Both the position numbers and the translations under genes were made by a program. 64,000 nucleotides of DNA from JAWKRB01 sp041389885. GTDB lineage: Bacteria > Myxococcota_A > Polyangia > Polyangiales > Ga0077539. The stretch is from assembly GCA_041389885.1 (NCBI GenBank), contig JAWKRB010000008.1:1-64000 (forward strand), in the 5' to 3' direction. Below are positions 35,111-44,647 of this stretch, in pieces. The notes under the pieces were generated by a model. The model was not told the origin of the DNA. It saw nothing but the letters and a program-made list of their open reading frames with translations, and searched no databases. The first letter of the stretch is position 1; each line of letters opens with the position of its first letter.

Positions 35111-35713
35111 CTACGCCGCGGCGTTCTCGACCACCCTGCGGCGCAGCGCGTGACGAATGCGGTGGGTGCGGGTGTACACGGTCTTCACGCTCATCCCCAT
35201 CTCCGCGGCGACCTCGTCGGGGGAGGCCTCTTCGACGTAGATCCTGAGGAGCACCGACTGGTCCCGGTCGCTCATCTCGCGCACGGCCTCGCCGAGTCGC
35301 TCGCAGGTCTGCCGCGAGGCGACGAGGGACACGGTGTCGAGCTCGCAGCGCAGGGTGCCCGCGACCGACTCGATGGGCGTGCTCCCCGGTCGCCGCGTCA
35401 CCGCGCGGAGGTAGTCCCGGGCGATGTTCATGGTGAGCAGCGCGATCCACGTGGCGAGCTTGGTCCCCTTGCCGGGCTCCCAGTAGCGAAGCCGGTGCAT
35501 CCCGTTCGAGAGCAGCGCGGCGTACAGGTTCGCGTGAATCTCCTCGAGGTCCGCCGAGGACAGCGACCGCGGAAACGCGGTGCCCAGCCTGTGGATCTGA
35601 AGCCACACCAGGCGGTCGTAGCGGCGGTGAAACTCCCTCCACGCGCTGTGGTCGTTCAGGAGCAGGCGGTCGCGAAGCTGGATCTCGGTGAGGCTCTGCA
35701 GGGTCTCGTTCAC
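35111..35713 (-). CDS. sigma-70 family RNA polymerase sigma factor
   Basis: This 200-residue protein is read from GTG 35713, which is preceded by GGAGGA with 7-base spacing. GTG 35773 is the outermost possible start, but the sigma-54-like promoter maps its message start near 35775, so the internal start is preferred. Region 2 includes RYWEPGKGTKLATWIALLTM and the DYLRAVTRR helix. Region 4 includes SPDEVAAEMGMSVKTVYTRT, a helix-turn-helix. The length and layout are those of ECF-like sigma factors. No anti-sigma factor gene is adjacent. Confidence 0.9.
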   Translation of the reverse strand: MNETLQSLTEIQLRDRLLLNDHSAWREFHRRYDRLVWLQIHRLGTAFPRSLSSADLEEIHANLYAALLSNGMHRLRYWEPGKGTKLATWIALLTMNIARDYLRAVTRRPGSTPIESVAGTLRCELDTVSLVASRQTCERLGEAVREMSDRDQSVLLRIYVEEASPDEVAAEMGMSVKTVYTRTHRIRHALRRRVVENAAA

Positions 35714-35785
35714 GGCGGTCTCCTCCGTCACGCGCCCCGTGAAGATCCCCTCGGATCCGCGGCCTCGCGTCACGCAGAGTCCCTG

Positions 35786-35801
35786 AGCAGCCTCTGTGCC
35801 A
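35786..35801 (-). promoter_or_regulatory. sigma-54-type promoter (-24/-12) for the sigma factor gene
   Basis: On the minus strand TGGCACAGAGGCTGCT matches the consensus TGGCAC-N5-TTGCW: GG at -24 and GC at -12 are separated by the required 10 bases, and TGGCAC is complete. The transcript would start near 35775, just upstream of the GTG at 35713. Sigma-54 promoters need an enhancer-binding activator, and myxobacteria have many. An activator site was not sought here. Chance is possible but the match is good. Confidence 0.6.
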
Positions 35802-35961
35802 GCGCCTGCCCCCCTTGTTTTCTAGGCGATTCTACCGCCGCTGCCCCCGCGCGGCGCCCTGTCGACCGGCGCGGCCAGGGGGGCACCGGCTCGCGGCTGA
35901 GAAGTCTGGTTCACGCCCGCGCTGGCCCTGTGACCTCGGGGCCACGGCCACACCGGAACCG

Positions 35962-36888
35962 TCAATCTCGGTTCACGCCTCGAACCGGGGAGCTTCTACG
36001 TCCCGACCGGCGCGAGTTCTTCACGACCAGCGCGAGCGCGAAGAAAATTCCCGCGGCGAGCCCGGTCGAGCGCGCCCCAGGCGCCGCGGAGCAGCCGGTG
36101 CCGTCCACGATGGTCCCACCGGGGAGCGTCGCGAGCCCGCCGTAGGGCACGGGGTTGCAGCGCACCCCGACGGGCGCCGCGGCGGGCGGATAGGCCGCGC
36201 AGATGCCCGCGGCGTCGTCGAAGGTGAGGTCGCGCCGCGCCTCGCCCCGCCCGGCCTCGGGCCACATGATGGCGCGGTCGTTCGTCGAGTGCGCGAGGCC
36301 GTGAAAATGCCCCATCTCGTGCACGATGATGGTCTGGAGGTCGACCGAGTCGGAGCCTGGGAGCCGCGTGGTCGAGAACTCGAACCCGAGCTGGTTCGTG
36401 CGGTCGTTGTAGGTGTTCAGCTCGATGTCGCCGTCGAAGATCTCCCCCGTGAACGAGTCGTAGCTCACGATGGTGATCGCGATGACCCCCTCGCGGTGGA
36501 GGCTGTCGTCGCCCCAGCGGCTGCGAAAGAGGATCGTGTTCGAGTTCGCCCCGGTGGTCGACCAGCCCGAGGGGTTGAGCGTCGGGGCGAGCTCGCGCAC
36601 CTCGAAGTACTGCCGCTCGCGGCCGTTCTCGTCGCAGGTGGCGCTCGCCCACGCCGCCGCCGAGGCCTGGCCCACGGTGACCAGCTCGCTCCACGCGAGG
36701 GACGCGGGGAGGCCGGTGCGAAACAGGGAGTAGCCCGTGCAGCGGCTGCGCCAGGAGAGCGGCACGCCCGCCATCGAGCACTCGTTCGCGACGCCGCCGC
36801 GGGTGCGCGAGGTGGTCGTGCGGCACCAGGCCGACGCCGACATGGGCGCCGCGACGAGCGCGAGCGCGAGGGCGACGCGCGCGATCAC
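35962..36888 (-). CDS. matrixin-type secreted metalloprotease with MYXO-CTERM-like tail
   Basis: This 308-residue protein starts at GTG 36888, overlapping the stop of the upstream gene (GTGA). A signal peptide (VIARVALALALVAAPMSASA) leads to a compact protease domain. The metzincin site is HEMGHFHGLAH (H190, E191, H194, H200), followed by AIMWPEAG, whose Met may be the Met-turn. The tail has GTGCSAAPG, a hydrophobic helix and SRRSGRR, like a MYXO-CTERM sorting signal. It is probably extracellular. The coupled upstream gene is its likely partner. Confidence 0.88.
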   Translation of the reverse strand: MIARVALALALVAAPMSASAWCRTTTSRTRGGVANECSMAGVPLSWRSRCTGYSLFRTGLPASLAWSELVTVGQASAAAWASATCDENGRERQYFEVRELAPTLNPSGWSTTGANSNTILFRSRWGDDSLHREGVIAITIVSYDSFTGEIFDGDIELNTYNDRTNQLGFEFSTTRLPGSDSVDLQTIIVHEMGHFHGLAHSTNDRAIMWPEAGRGEARRDLTFDDAAGICAAYPPAAAPVGVRCNPVPYGGLATLPGGTIVDGTGCSAAPGARSTGLAAGIFFALALVVKNSRRSGRRSSPVRGVNRD

Positions 36889-37436
36889 CGCGCCCCCGCC
36901 GCGCGCACCGCCCGCGCCAGCTCGCCGACGGGGAGGCTCCGCGCGGGCGAGTCGGTGAGCCGCCCCGAGGTGGTCCCCGCGAGGCCCGGCGCGGTGCCGA
37001 CCACCATCGCGCCGTCTGCGCCGAGGGTGACCGGCAGCACCGCCGCGGTCATGTGCGCGAGGAGCCGCATCCCCTCCTCGGCGCCTTGCAGAAAGAACAC
37101 GTAGCTCCCCCCACGCTGGGGCATCGGCGCGTCGGGGATCACCTGACCCACGCCCTCGACCTCGCCCCCCGCGACGCGCACGCCCACGCGCTCGCCGGCC
37201 GCGAGGGCGCCCTGCAGCGAGACGTCGACGGAGACGTCGCAGTCGGTGACGATGAAGCGGCCGCGCCAGCGCGAGCGGACCTCGCGCACCGTGCCGAGCA
37301 CCACGAGCTCGCTGCGCCGGGTGAGCTCCTCGAGGGTCACCGGGACGATGGTGGTCGCGCCCGCGTCGCGCCGTCGCAGGAGCGCGCCGAGGCCGACCAG
37401 GGCCGCGAGGAAGGACCTTCTGGCGAGAGCCGTCAT
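36885..37436 (-). CDS. exported protein coupled to the matrixin, possible Tat substrate
   Basis: This 183-residue protein begins MTALARRSFLAALVGLGALL, a Tat-like RRxFL signal. The mature part (TTIVPVTLEELTRRSELVVL, then VSLQGALAAGERVGVRVAGG and YVFFLQGAEEGMRLL) is beta-rich and OB-like, and recurs next to myxobacterial matrixins as far as I can recall. Function is unknown. Its stop overlaps the matrixin GTG, so the two are made together. It might act as an inhibitor, chaperone or partner of the protease; that is inference. Confidence 0.7.
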   Translation of the reverse strand: MTALARRSFLAALVGLGALLRRRDAGATTIVPVTLEELTRRSELVVLGTVREVRSRWRGRFIVTDCDVSVDVSLQGALAAGERVGVRVAGGEVEGVGQVIPDAPMPQRGGSYVFFLQGAEEGMRLLAHMTAAVLPVTLGADGAMVVGTAPGLAGTTSGRLTDSPARSLPVGELARAVRAAGAR

Positions 37437-37537
37437 GACCGCAGGACGCTACGCCCCGCGGCCCCCGCGCGCCACACCCCAGGCCGCGCGGCGCGCGCGC
37501 TCCGAGAGCTCCTGCGGCGCGCCTGGAACCTTTGGGG

Positions 37538-37578
37538 GGAGCGTGACAGCGCGGACGCTCCAGGCGCACACTGTGTGC
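37538..37578. promoter_or_regulatory. inverted repeats in the divergent region upstream of 37585
   Basis: Two perfect dyads lie close together. GGAGCGT (37538-37544) pairs with ACGCTCC (37555-37561) around a 10-base loop. GCACACTGTGTGC (37566-37578) is a 13-base palindrome ending 6 bases before the ATG at 37585. They could be operator sites or mRNA structures over the ribosome-binding site. No regulator is identified. Confidence 0.4.
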
Positions 37579-37584
37579 AGCCCC

Positions 37585-38232
37585 ATGACCACCCGGCTTC
37601 GCTCGATGTTGGGTCCTACGCTGGCCGTCTTCGTCGCCGCGGCGCTCGCCTCCCCCGAGGCGCGCGCGGTCGAGGGCGTGAGCGCCGTCGAGACCACGGT
37701 GACGGTGCGCGTCGAGCCGGCCGAGGGGGCCGGGCTGAGCTACGCGCGCCGGGTCGAGGTGCACGCCCGCGGCGCGCAGGCGCTGGTTCGCGAGTCAGAC
37801 GCCGACGCCGGCGTGATGCTCGCGCGGATGAGCCGCGTGTGGCCGCTCTCGAGGGGGCGCGCGGTGGTGTCGGGCGAGGCCGTGCTCGGCGAGGGCACGC
37901 GCACGATGCAGGTGTGGCTCATCGCGGTGGACGCGGGGCAGGTCCGCGTCCTCGATGAGCTGTCGCTCACGGTGTCGCGCCGGGCGCCGCTCGGCGGGGT
38001 GGTCGAGACGCGCGGGAGGGTGCGGGTGATGATCCCGGCGCCGGCGTCGTCGCGCGCGGAGCTCGAGGAGTGGGAGCTCACGATTCACGAGGAGGAGGCC
38101 GACCGGGAGGGCCTTCGGTTTCGCCCGCTGGTCCACGCGCGCGAGGGCGTGCGCGCGGGTCGTCGCATCGCGTGGGTCGACGTCGACCTGGCCGAGGGAC
38201 GCTTCGTCACCCGCGGCGCGCGCCGACGCTGA
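37585..38232 (+). CDS. exported protein of unknown function
   Basis: This 215-residue protein starts at ATG 37585 with a signal peptide (MTTRLRSMLGP...ARAV). The mature part is beta-rich and charged (VETTVTVRVEPAEG, MQVWLIAVDAGQVRVLDEL, RAELEEWELTIHEEE). No domain is recognised. It reads away from the matrixin operon and converges with the kynureninase-like gene, overlapping its 3' end by 26 bases. Confidence 0.6.
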   Translation: MTTRLRSMLGPTLAVFVAAALASPEARAVEGVSAVETTVTVRVEPAEGAGLSYARRVEVHARGAQALVRESDADAGVMLARMSRVWPLSRGRAVVSGEAVLGEGTRTMQVWLIAVDAGQVRVLDELSLTVSRRAPLGGVVETRGRVRVMIPAPASSRAELEEWELTIHEEEADREGLRFRPLVHAREGVRAGRRIAWVDVDLAEGRFVTRGARRR

Positions 38233-39361
38233 GCACCGCGGCCACGCCGGCGTCGATCTCGTCGTCGGTGGTGTAGGGCGCGGGCCCGATGCGCAGGAGG
38301 TCGCCGCGGTGATCGACGAAGACCCCCCGCGCGCGGAGGGCCTCGCAGCGCGCCGCGGCGTCTGCGACGCGCACCGACACGAAGCCCCCGCGGGCCTCGT
38401 CGTCGCGCGGGGTGCGGACGTCGGCGCCGGCCGCGTCGAGGGCCTCGATCGCCCGCCGGGTCTGCGCGAGGGACCGCGCGCGGAGGGTCGCGACGTCGAG
38501 TCCGTGCTCGTCGAAGAAGCGGGCGACGGCGCGGGCGCGGTAGTGGCTCACGGGGTCGTAGGTGGCGCCCGCGAAGCGGTCGGCGCCCTGGTCGCCGTAG
38601 GCCACGCGCGCGGGGTCGGGGCGGCTGATGCTGGCGAATTCCGCGAACCATCCCGTGTACGCCGGCCGCAGCGCGCAGCCCTCGGGGACCACCAGGAAGC
38701 ACACGCCCTCGCCCCACTGCGCGTATTTGTAGCCGCCGCCGACCACGAAGGCCCCGGAGCCCAGGGACGCGAGGTCGAAGGGCACGACGTTGAACGCGTG
38801 GTAGGCGTCGACCACGAAGAGCGCGCCGAGGCGCTCGCATCGCGCGGCGAGGTCGGCGAGGTGCGGGACGCGCGTCGCGGTCTCGAAGAGCACCGACGAG
38901 ACCAGCACCGCGCCCGTGTCGCCCCTCACCCTCGCGGCGAGTCGCTCGGCGAGGGTCGCGACCGGGTCGACGGGGACCGCCTCGACCTCGACGCCCTCCT
39001 CCCTGAGCCGCGCGAGCTGCCGACGGATCGAGTGGAACTCCCCCGCGGTGGTGACCAGGTGCCCGCGGCGCCCCGCGGGGATCGCCGAGAGCACCCTCGC
39101 CACCAGCTCGTGGGTGTTCTGCCCCAGGGCCACCTGCCGCGGCGAGGCGAGCACCCGCGAGGCCACCGCGGCGCGCACCGCATCGGCCGCCGCGAAGGCC
39201 TCGGACCACTTGTCGTCGACGTGCGAGGCCGCGTCGTCGAAGGCCTCGATCACGGCGTCGCGCGCCACGTCGGGCCACGCCTGGTGCGAGTGCCCGGTGA
39301 GCAGCACCCGGCCGTCGCGGAGGAATCGTCGGTAGTGCGCGCGGAGGCTTGAGGCGTTCAT
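38207..39361 (-). CDS. kynureninase-like PLP enzyme (class V aminotransferase fold)
   Basis: This 384-residue protein starts at ATG 39361. It has the class V aminotransferase fold with LLTGHSHQAWPDVA at the start, the VDAYHAFNVVPFDL strand with the PLP Asp, and GGGYKYAQWGEG with the PLP Lys. The arrangement and the FAEFASIS segment resemble kynureninase (cleavage of kynurenine to anthranilate and Ala), but other fold members such as cysteine desulfurases are not excluded. No kynurenine pathway neighbours are present. It is divergent from the Ser/Thr kinase gene. Confidence 0.75.
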   Translation of the reverse strand: MNASSLRAHYRRFLRDGRVLLTGHSHQAWPDVARDAVIEAFDDAASHVDDKWSEAFAAADAVRAAVASRVLASPRQVALGQNTHELVARVLSAIPAGRRGHLVTTAGEFHSIRRQLARLREEGVEVEAVPVDPVATLAERLAARVRGDTGAVLVSSVLFETATRVPHLADLAARCERLGALFVVDAYHAFNVVPFDLASLGSGAFVVGGGYKYAQWGEGVCFLVVPEGCALRPAYTGWFAEFASISRPDPARVAYGDQGADRFAGATYDPVSHYRARAVARFFDEHGLDVATLRARSLAQTRRAIEALDAAGADVRTPRDDEARGGFVSVRVADAAARCEALRARGVFVDHRGDLLRIGPAPYTTDDEIDAGVAAVLSVGARRG

Positions 39362-39373
39362 CGCGACCCGAGA

Positions 39374-39422
39374 CTCTCTCACGCCCGCGCGCGCTGGGCG
39401 CTGGCGATCCGGCGTCAGAGAG
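39374..39422. promoter_or_regulatory. near-perfect inverted repeat between divergent genes
   Basis: CTCTCTCACGC (39374-39384) and GCGTCAGAGAG (39412-39422) pair in 10 of 11 positions. They lie in the 85-base gap between the kynureninase-like gene and the Ser/Thr kinase gene. They may be a regulator site or a cruciform-like structure; the distance of 27 bases between arms is long for a classical operator. Confidence 0.3.
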
Positions 39423-39446
39423 ACGTATGGTCCGCGGTCGGTTCAC

Positions 39447-40628
<1,182 letters not shown>

Positions 40629-40807
40629 GGGCGCGGCGCAGGGCAGGTCGCTCCCCCGCGGCCTCGGCTCCGCCTCGCGGGTCGGTCGATATGACCTGGC
40701 GCACGCGGCTTCGATCCCCCGGTACCCACATCGCTTGCGGATGAAATTGGATGCGCGCTAGATCAACCGTGTGGTGAACTGACGATGTCCGGTCGGATGG
40801 TGCTTTG

Positions 40808-42136
40808 ATGAATGCGCGGGTCTCTGGGGGGCGCGTGAACATTTCTGACGATGTGATCGCGGCGATCGATGGGTCCTACGCGCGGCTCGGGGGAACCTAC
40901 TTCGAGATCCTCAACGTGCCGCGCTCGTGCGACGCCGAGACGCTCCGTCGCGCGTACCGCACGGTCTGCGAGCGCTTTCACCCCGACCTCTACACCGACG
41001 AGGAGCTGGGCCCGCGACGCGCGCTCGTCGAGGCGATCTTTCGCGAGGCGACGCACGCGTTTCAGACCCTCTGTCGCCCCGACCTCCGCGCGGAGTACGA
41101 GCGCGAGCTCCCGCCCGACGTGCCCCCCGAGCCGTACCACGCGCCGCGTGCGTCGGCCCTGCCGCCGGGCGCGCCCGCCGCGCAGAGCGTTCTCGCCTTC
41201 GGGCTGAGCGACGAGGGGGCCTCCAGGCCGGTGTCGCCCATGCGCTTTCCGACCCCGGCCTTCGGCGCGAACGCCCCAGACCCGCCGCCGCCCCCGTCGC
41301 CGCCCCCGTCGCCGCCTCCCGCGGTGCCCCCGCCGGCCCGCGCGCCGTCGATGTTGAAGCGAACGCCCATCGCGGCGCTGCTGGTGGGCCCCTCGGCCTC
41401 GCCCCCGTCAGGGGTCCCCCTGCCCCCGCACGCGGCCACCAGGCCGACCTCCTCGAGCGCGGGGTCGAACCCGCAGATCCCCGCGTCGGAGCCGTCTGCG
41501 ACGCGCCCCGCGCCGCGTTCGACCCACACGCCGACGAACCAGCGCCCGACGGCGCGGCCCGTCGACTCGACCACCATCTCGTCGCTGCAGCGCGGCCGGG
41601 CCGAGATGCTCCTGCGCAACAAGCGGCAGCTGCGCGAGGAGTTCGAGGGGCAGCTCGCGGCGACGCTGGCCCGAGGCGACCTCGACGCCGCGACGCAGCT
41701 CGTGCGGCACGCGCTCACGCTGGAGCCTGACGACGAGGCGCTCCAGCGTCGGCTCCAGCAGCTCGAGTCGGCGTCGAAGTCGTCAGACCTCGACCGCATC
41801 GCGCAGCTCGCGCGCTCGCACGAGCGAGCGGGTCGCTGGGAACCCGCGGCCGAGCTCTGGGCGAAGGCCGCGGCGCAGCAGCCCGGAGAGTACAGCTACC
41901 ACCTGTACGCGGCCCAGGCGTTCTGCGAGTCGGGCAACGAGCTCGCGAAGGCCGCCGACCTCGCGCGGCGGGCGACGAGGCTGCGGCCCGAGGCCGTCGA
42001 GGCGCACGTGTGCCTGGCCCGCACCTTCTTTCGCGCCGGCCGCGTGGCGAGCGCGAAGAGCGCCCTGGAGCAGGCGCTCAAGCTCGCGCCGCAGAGCCCC
42101 GCGGTGCTCGAGCTCGCGAGGCAGCTCCGGGTTTGA
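40808..42136 (+). CDS. J-domain and TPR protein
   Basis: This 442-residue protein starts at ATG 40808. The J domain (about 27-95) has YFEILNVPRSCDAETLRRAY and the HPD motif in CERFHPDLY. A long Pro/Ser/Ala linker (about 100-265) follows, then helical TPR-like repeats to the end (LAATLARGDLDAATQLVRHA, NELAKAADLARRATRLRPEA). J domains stimulate Hsp70 ATPases, and an Hsp70-family gene lies 14 kb away in this window. Predicted cytoplasmic. The Pro-rich linker could carry phosphorylation sites for the neighbouring kinase; not shown. Confidence 0.88.
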   Translation: MNARVSGGRVNISDDVIAAIDGSYARLGGTYFEILNVPRSCDAETLRRAYRTVCERFHPDLYTDEELGPRRALVEAIFREATHAFQTLCRPDLRAEYERELPPDVPPEPYHAPRASALPPGAPAAQSVLAFGLSDEGASRPVSPMRFPTPAFGANAPDPPPPPSPPPSPPPAVPPPARAPSMLKRTPIAALLVGPSASPPSGVPLPPHAATRPTSSSAGSNPQIPASEPSATRPAPRSTHTPTNQRPTARPVDSTTISSLQRGRAEMLLRNKRQLREEFEGQLAATLARGDLDAATQLVRHALTLEPDDEALQRRLQQLESASKSSDLDRIAQLARSHERAGRWEPAAELWAKAAAQQPGEYSYHLYAAQAFCESGNELAKAADLARRATRLRPEAVEAHVCLARTFFRAGRVASAKSALEQALKLAPQSPAVLELARQLRV

Positions 42137-42191
42137 TGGCGCGGTGAGGGGTTCCCGAGGCGGGCGGTCATGGTGTAGCCCATGGGGTCTG

Positions 42192-42581
42192 ATGATCGTC
42201 TCGCACTCGCGATGGTGGCTCTGCGCGGCGGCGCTCTGCGCGGCCTGTGACCCTCCTGCGGCGCCCGCGCCGACCGGGACCCAGACCGGTCGCGCGTCGG
42301 GAGCCGAGCGCGCGGCCCACGCGCCCGTGCCGCAAGACCCGGCGGCGGTCGCGCGGGGCGCGACGCTCTTCGAGGCGGCCTGCGGTCGCTGCCACACCGG
42401 CGAGAGCCCGAGCGGAGGCCCCCTGGCGGACCTGCACCGCACCGGCGAGCAGATCCTCGGCACCCTGCACGCCGGCTCGGACGACGGCGGGATCATGGCC
42501 GCGGTCGACCCCGCGACGCTCCGCGAGGAGGACATCCCGACGCTCCGCGCCTACCTGCGCTCCATCGGCGCGGAGCGGTAG
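42192..42581 (+). CDS. cytochrome c-like lipoprotein
   Basis: This 129-residue protein starts at ATG 42192 with a lipobox (AALCAAC) near residue 18. The mature domain has a heme-binding motif CGRCH in LFEAACGRCHTGES, and a later Met (GGIMAAVD) is a candidate axial ligand. The segment VPQDPAAVARGATLF is typical of class I c-type cytochrome starts. It would be a small periplasmic electron carrier anchored by lipid. Confidence 0.88.
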   Translation: MIVSHSRWWLCAAALCAACDPPAAPAPTGTQTGRASGAERAAHAPVPQDPAAVARGATLFEAACGRCHTGESPSGGPLADLHRTGEQILGTLHAGSDDGGIMAAVDPATLREEDIPTLRAYLRSIGAER

Positions 42582-42747
42582 CGACGCGGGGCCATTTGAC
42601 GGAGGGTTGAAGCCCGGGGGCAGCACGCGCGTCTCAGCCTCCGACTCGCCGCGTTGAGCGCACGTACCTTGCGCCCCGCGCGGAGCCGTTGTTCAACTGC
42701 GCCGGCCGCCGCGCGCGCGGCGCACGATCGTTGGAGGAAACCGCTTC

Positions 42748-43986
42748 ATGCTTCAAGGCGCACGTCTCAGAATCTGGGGAATTCTCGCCGCGCTCTCCGT
42801 GGGCGCCGTCACCGTCACCGCCGACGCGCAGCCGCGCCGACGGGCGCGCTGCGTGCAGCCGCAGCACGAGAGCGCGGGGCGGTGCTGTGACGCCGGCGCG
42901 GAGTGGGTCGAGGCGCGCAACCGCTGCGTGTGCCTCGATCCCTCGGTGTGCGGCGACGGCGCGCAGGCGCAGCCCCCGGCGCCGCAGCCCCCGCCGCCGC
43001 AGCCCCCGCCGCAGGCGGTGATCGAGCCGCCGCTGCCCCCGCCGCAGCTGCCCCCGCCGCCGCCCGTTCAGCCCGCGCAGCCTGCGGCGGGCGCGATGAC
43101 CTGCCCCGAGGGCATGGTGATGATCGAGCCGCGCCCCTTCATGATGGGCGCGCAGCCGGGGCGGGGCGGCGCGACGGCGGCGGAGGGTCCGCCCCACCGC
43201 GTCACCCTCTCGCCCTACTGCATCGACCGGACCGAGGTGACCGTGGCTCGCTACCGCGAGTGCGTGCAGTCCGGCGCCTGCACGGTGTACAGCACCGTGA
43301 ATTTTCCGGGTCTCTCCATCGCCGACGCGCAGTTCTTCAGCCAGTACTGCAACGGCGCGCGCTCCGACCGCGACCGGCACCCGATGAACTGCGTCGACTA
43401 CAACCAGGCCGCGGCGTTCTGCCGGGCGCAGGGCGGCAGCCTGCCCACCGAGGCGCAGTGGGAGCTCGCCGCCCGGGGCCTCGAGCCCCGGAGCTACCCC
43501 TGGGACGATCGCGCGCCGGGGGGCCAGCTCGTGAACGGCTGCGACGCCGAGTGTCAGACCCTCATGGAGCGACCTGGTCAGCCCCGTCGCCCCGCGCTCT
43601 TCCTCGGCAGCGACGGCTACGGCTCGACCTCGCCGGTGGGCACCTACGTGGGGGGGCAGTCGCCCTTCGGGATCCTCGACGCGTCGGGCAACGTGGCCGA
43701 GTGGGTCTCGGACTGGTTCGGCGCGTACTCCGCCGCGCCGGCGACCGATCCGACGGGGCCGCAGAGCGGCACCGGGCGGGTGACCCGCGGCGGGCACTGG
43801 TTCGCGAACACCGCCAACCAGTTCACCACCACCACCCGCGCGCCCGCGGCTCCGACGGTTCGCCTCGCGACCCTGGGGCTTCGCTGCGCGCACGCGCCCA
43901 TCGCCGCGCCGCCTCCCCCTCCCCCGCCTGAGGTCGAAGAGCCCCCGGCCCCGGAGCCTCCGCGCCGTCACCGCCGCCGCCACTGA
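42748..43986 (+). CDS. exported formylglycine-generating enzyme (SUMF1)-like protein
   Basis: This 412-residue protein starts at ATG 42748 after a good GGAGGA site. Signal peptide, a Cys-rich segment (QHESAGRCCDAGAEWVE), and a long Pro/Gln-rich linker (about 75-115) come first. The C-terminal FGE-sulfatase domain has YCIDRTEVTVARYREC, HPMNCVDYNQAAAFC, GSLPTEAQWELAARGL and DASGNVAEWVSDWFG. Classical FGE converts a Cys of sulfatases to formylglycine, but most bacterial members are structural or substrate-binding relatives. Its catalytic Cys pair was not located with certainty. Confidence 0.9.
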   Translation: MLQGARLRIWGILAALSVGAVTVTADAQPRRRARCVQPQHESAGRCCDAGAEWVEARNRCVCLDPSVCGDGAQAQPPAPQPPPPQPPPQAVIEPPLPPPQLPPPPPVQPAQPAAGAMTCPEGMVMIEPRPFMMGAQPGRGGATAAEGPPHRVTLSPYCIDRTEVTVARYRECVQSGACTVYSTVNFPGLSIADAQFFSQYCNGARSDRDRHPMNCVDYNQAAAFCRAQGGSLPTEAQWELAARGLEPRSYPWDDRAPGGQLVNGCDAECQTLMERPGQPRRPALFLGSDGYGSTSPVGTYVGGQSPFGILDASGNVAEWVSDWFGAYSAAPATDPTGPQSGTGRVTRGGHWFANTANQFTTTTRAPAAPTVRLATLGLRCAHAPIAAPPPPPPPEVEEPPAPEPPRRHRRRH

Positions 43987-43987
43987 G

Positions 43988-44037
43988 CCGCGCATTTGTG
44001 TTGGACCCGGGGACAGAGCCCCGGCGAAGATGCGCGG
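43988..44037 (+). promoter_or_regulatory. two-tier hairpin between the FGE-like and lipoprotein genes
   Basis: CCGCGCAT (43988-43995) pairs with ATGCGCGG (44030-44037). Inside, CCGGGG (44007-44012) pairs with CCCCGG (44019-44024) around ACAGAG. The outer 3' arm ends two bases before the ATG at 44040, covering its ribosome-binding region. It could end the upstream transcript or gate translation of the lipoprotein. The pairing is perfect and unlikely to be trivial. Confidence 0.55.
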
Positions 44038-44039
44038 CG

Positions 44040-44366
44040 ATGAAGCGCTTCGCCCTCACCCTCCTGCTCGCCTCGGGTTGCTACGCGTCGACGCACGTCG
44101 TTCGGCGCATCGAGTCGCGACGCTCTCCCCGCGCCGAGACCTGCACGACGGTGCCGCTGTACTCCGACCGCGGCCCGTCGAGGGAGCGCGTCGCCATCGC
44201 CGTGGTGAGCTCGGAGTGTCGCACCTCGAAGGAGGCCGAGTGCCGGGCGCACCTCCAGCAGGCCGGCTGCGAGGCCAACGCCGACGCGGTCGTCGAGGTC
44301 ACCCAGCGGCCCGCCGACGGCCACCTGCGCATGGTGGGCACCGCCGTCGAATTCACCTCGGAGTGA
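44040..44366 (+). CDS. small lipoprotein of unknown function
   Basis: This 108-residue protein has a lipobox (LLASGC) near residue 14. The mature part has Cys in ETCTTVP, SECRTSKEAECRAHL and AGCEANAD, which could form disulfides, and ends in a beta-rich VVEVTQRPADGHLRMVGTA. No family is recognised. The two-tier hairpin just upstream probably controls it. Confidence 0.6.
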   Translation: MKRFALTLLLASGCYASTHVVRRIESRRSPRAETCTTVPLYSDRGPSRERVAIAVVSSECRTSKEAECRAHLQQAGCEANADAVVEVTQRPADGHLRMVGTAVEFTSE

Positions 44367-44385
44367 AGGGCGCCGCGCGGATCCC

Positions 44386-44625
44386 ATGACGTCGATGACG
44401 CTCCCCGTGGCGCTCTGGATCGCGCAGTCGCTGCTCGGCGCGGCGGCGGTGATGGGTTGGCTCTCGGCCACGGTCCGCGCGGGCCGCCTCGGCGCCACGG
44501 GGCTCACCCGCTGGCTCTTCCCCTGGCTGGCCCTCTGGAGGAGCGGACGCGTCGCGCGCATCGCGCTCGAGGCGCTGGTCATCGTGGCCTACGGCGTGTG
44601 CGCCTGGCTCGCGCGGGGGGACTGA
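44386..44625 (+). CDS. small membrane protein
   Basis: This 79-residue protein has two predicted helices, near 7-27 (VALWIAQSLLGAAAVMGWL) and 60-75 (IALEALVIVAYGVCAWLA), with an Arg-rich loop. No family is recognised. It starts 19 bases after the lipoprotein stop and ends 22 bases before the next gene, so it fits a small operon. Confidence 0.55.
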   Translation: MTSMTLPVALWIAQSLLGAAAVMGWLSATVRAGRLGATGLTRWLFPWLALWRSGRVARIALEALVIVAYGVCAWLARGD

Positions 44626-44647
44626 GGCGTGGTACGGATATCGGGTC

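Noticed and set aside
35714..35773. GTG 35773 as the start of the sigma factor
   Set aside because: It would be at or before the predicted sigma-54 transcript start and has no Shine-Dalgarno, whereas GTG 35713 has GGAGGA at a proper distance.
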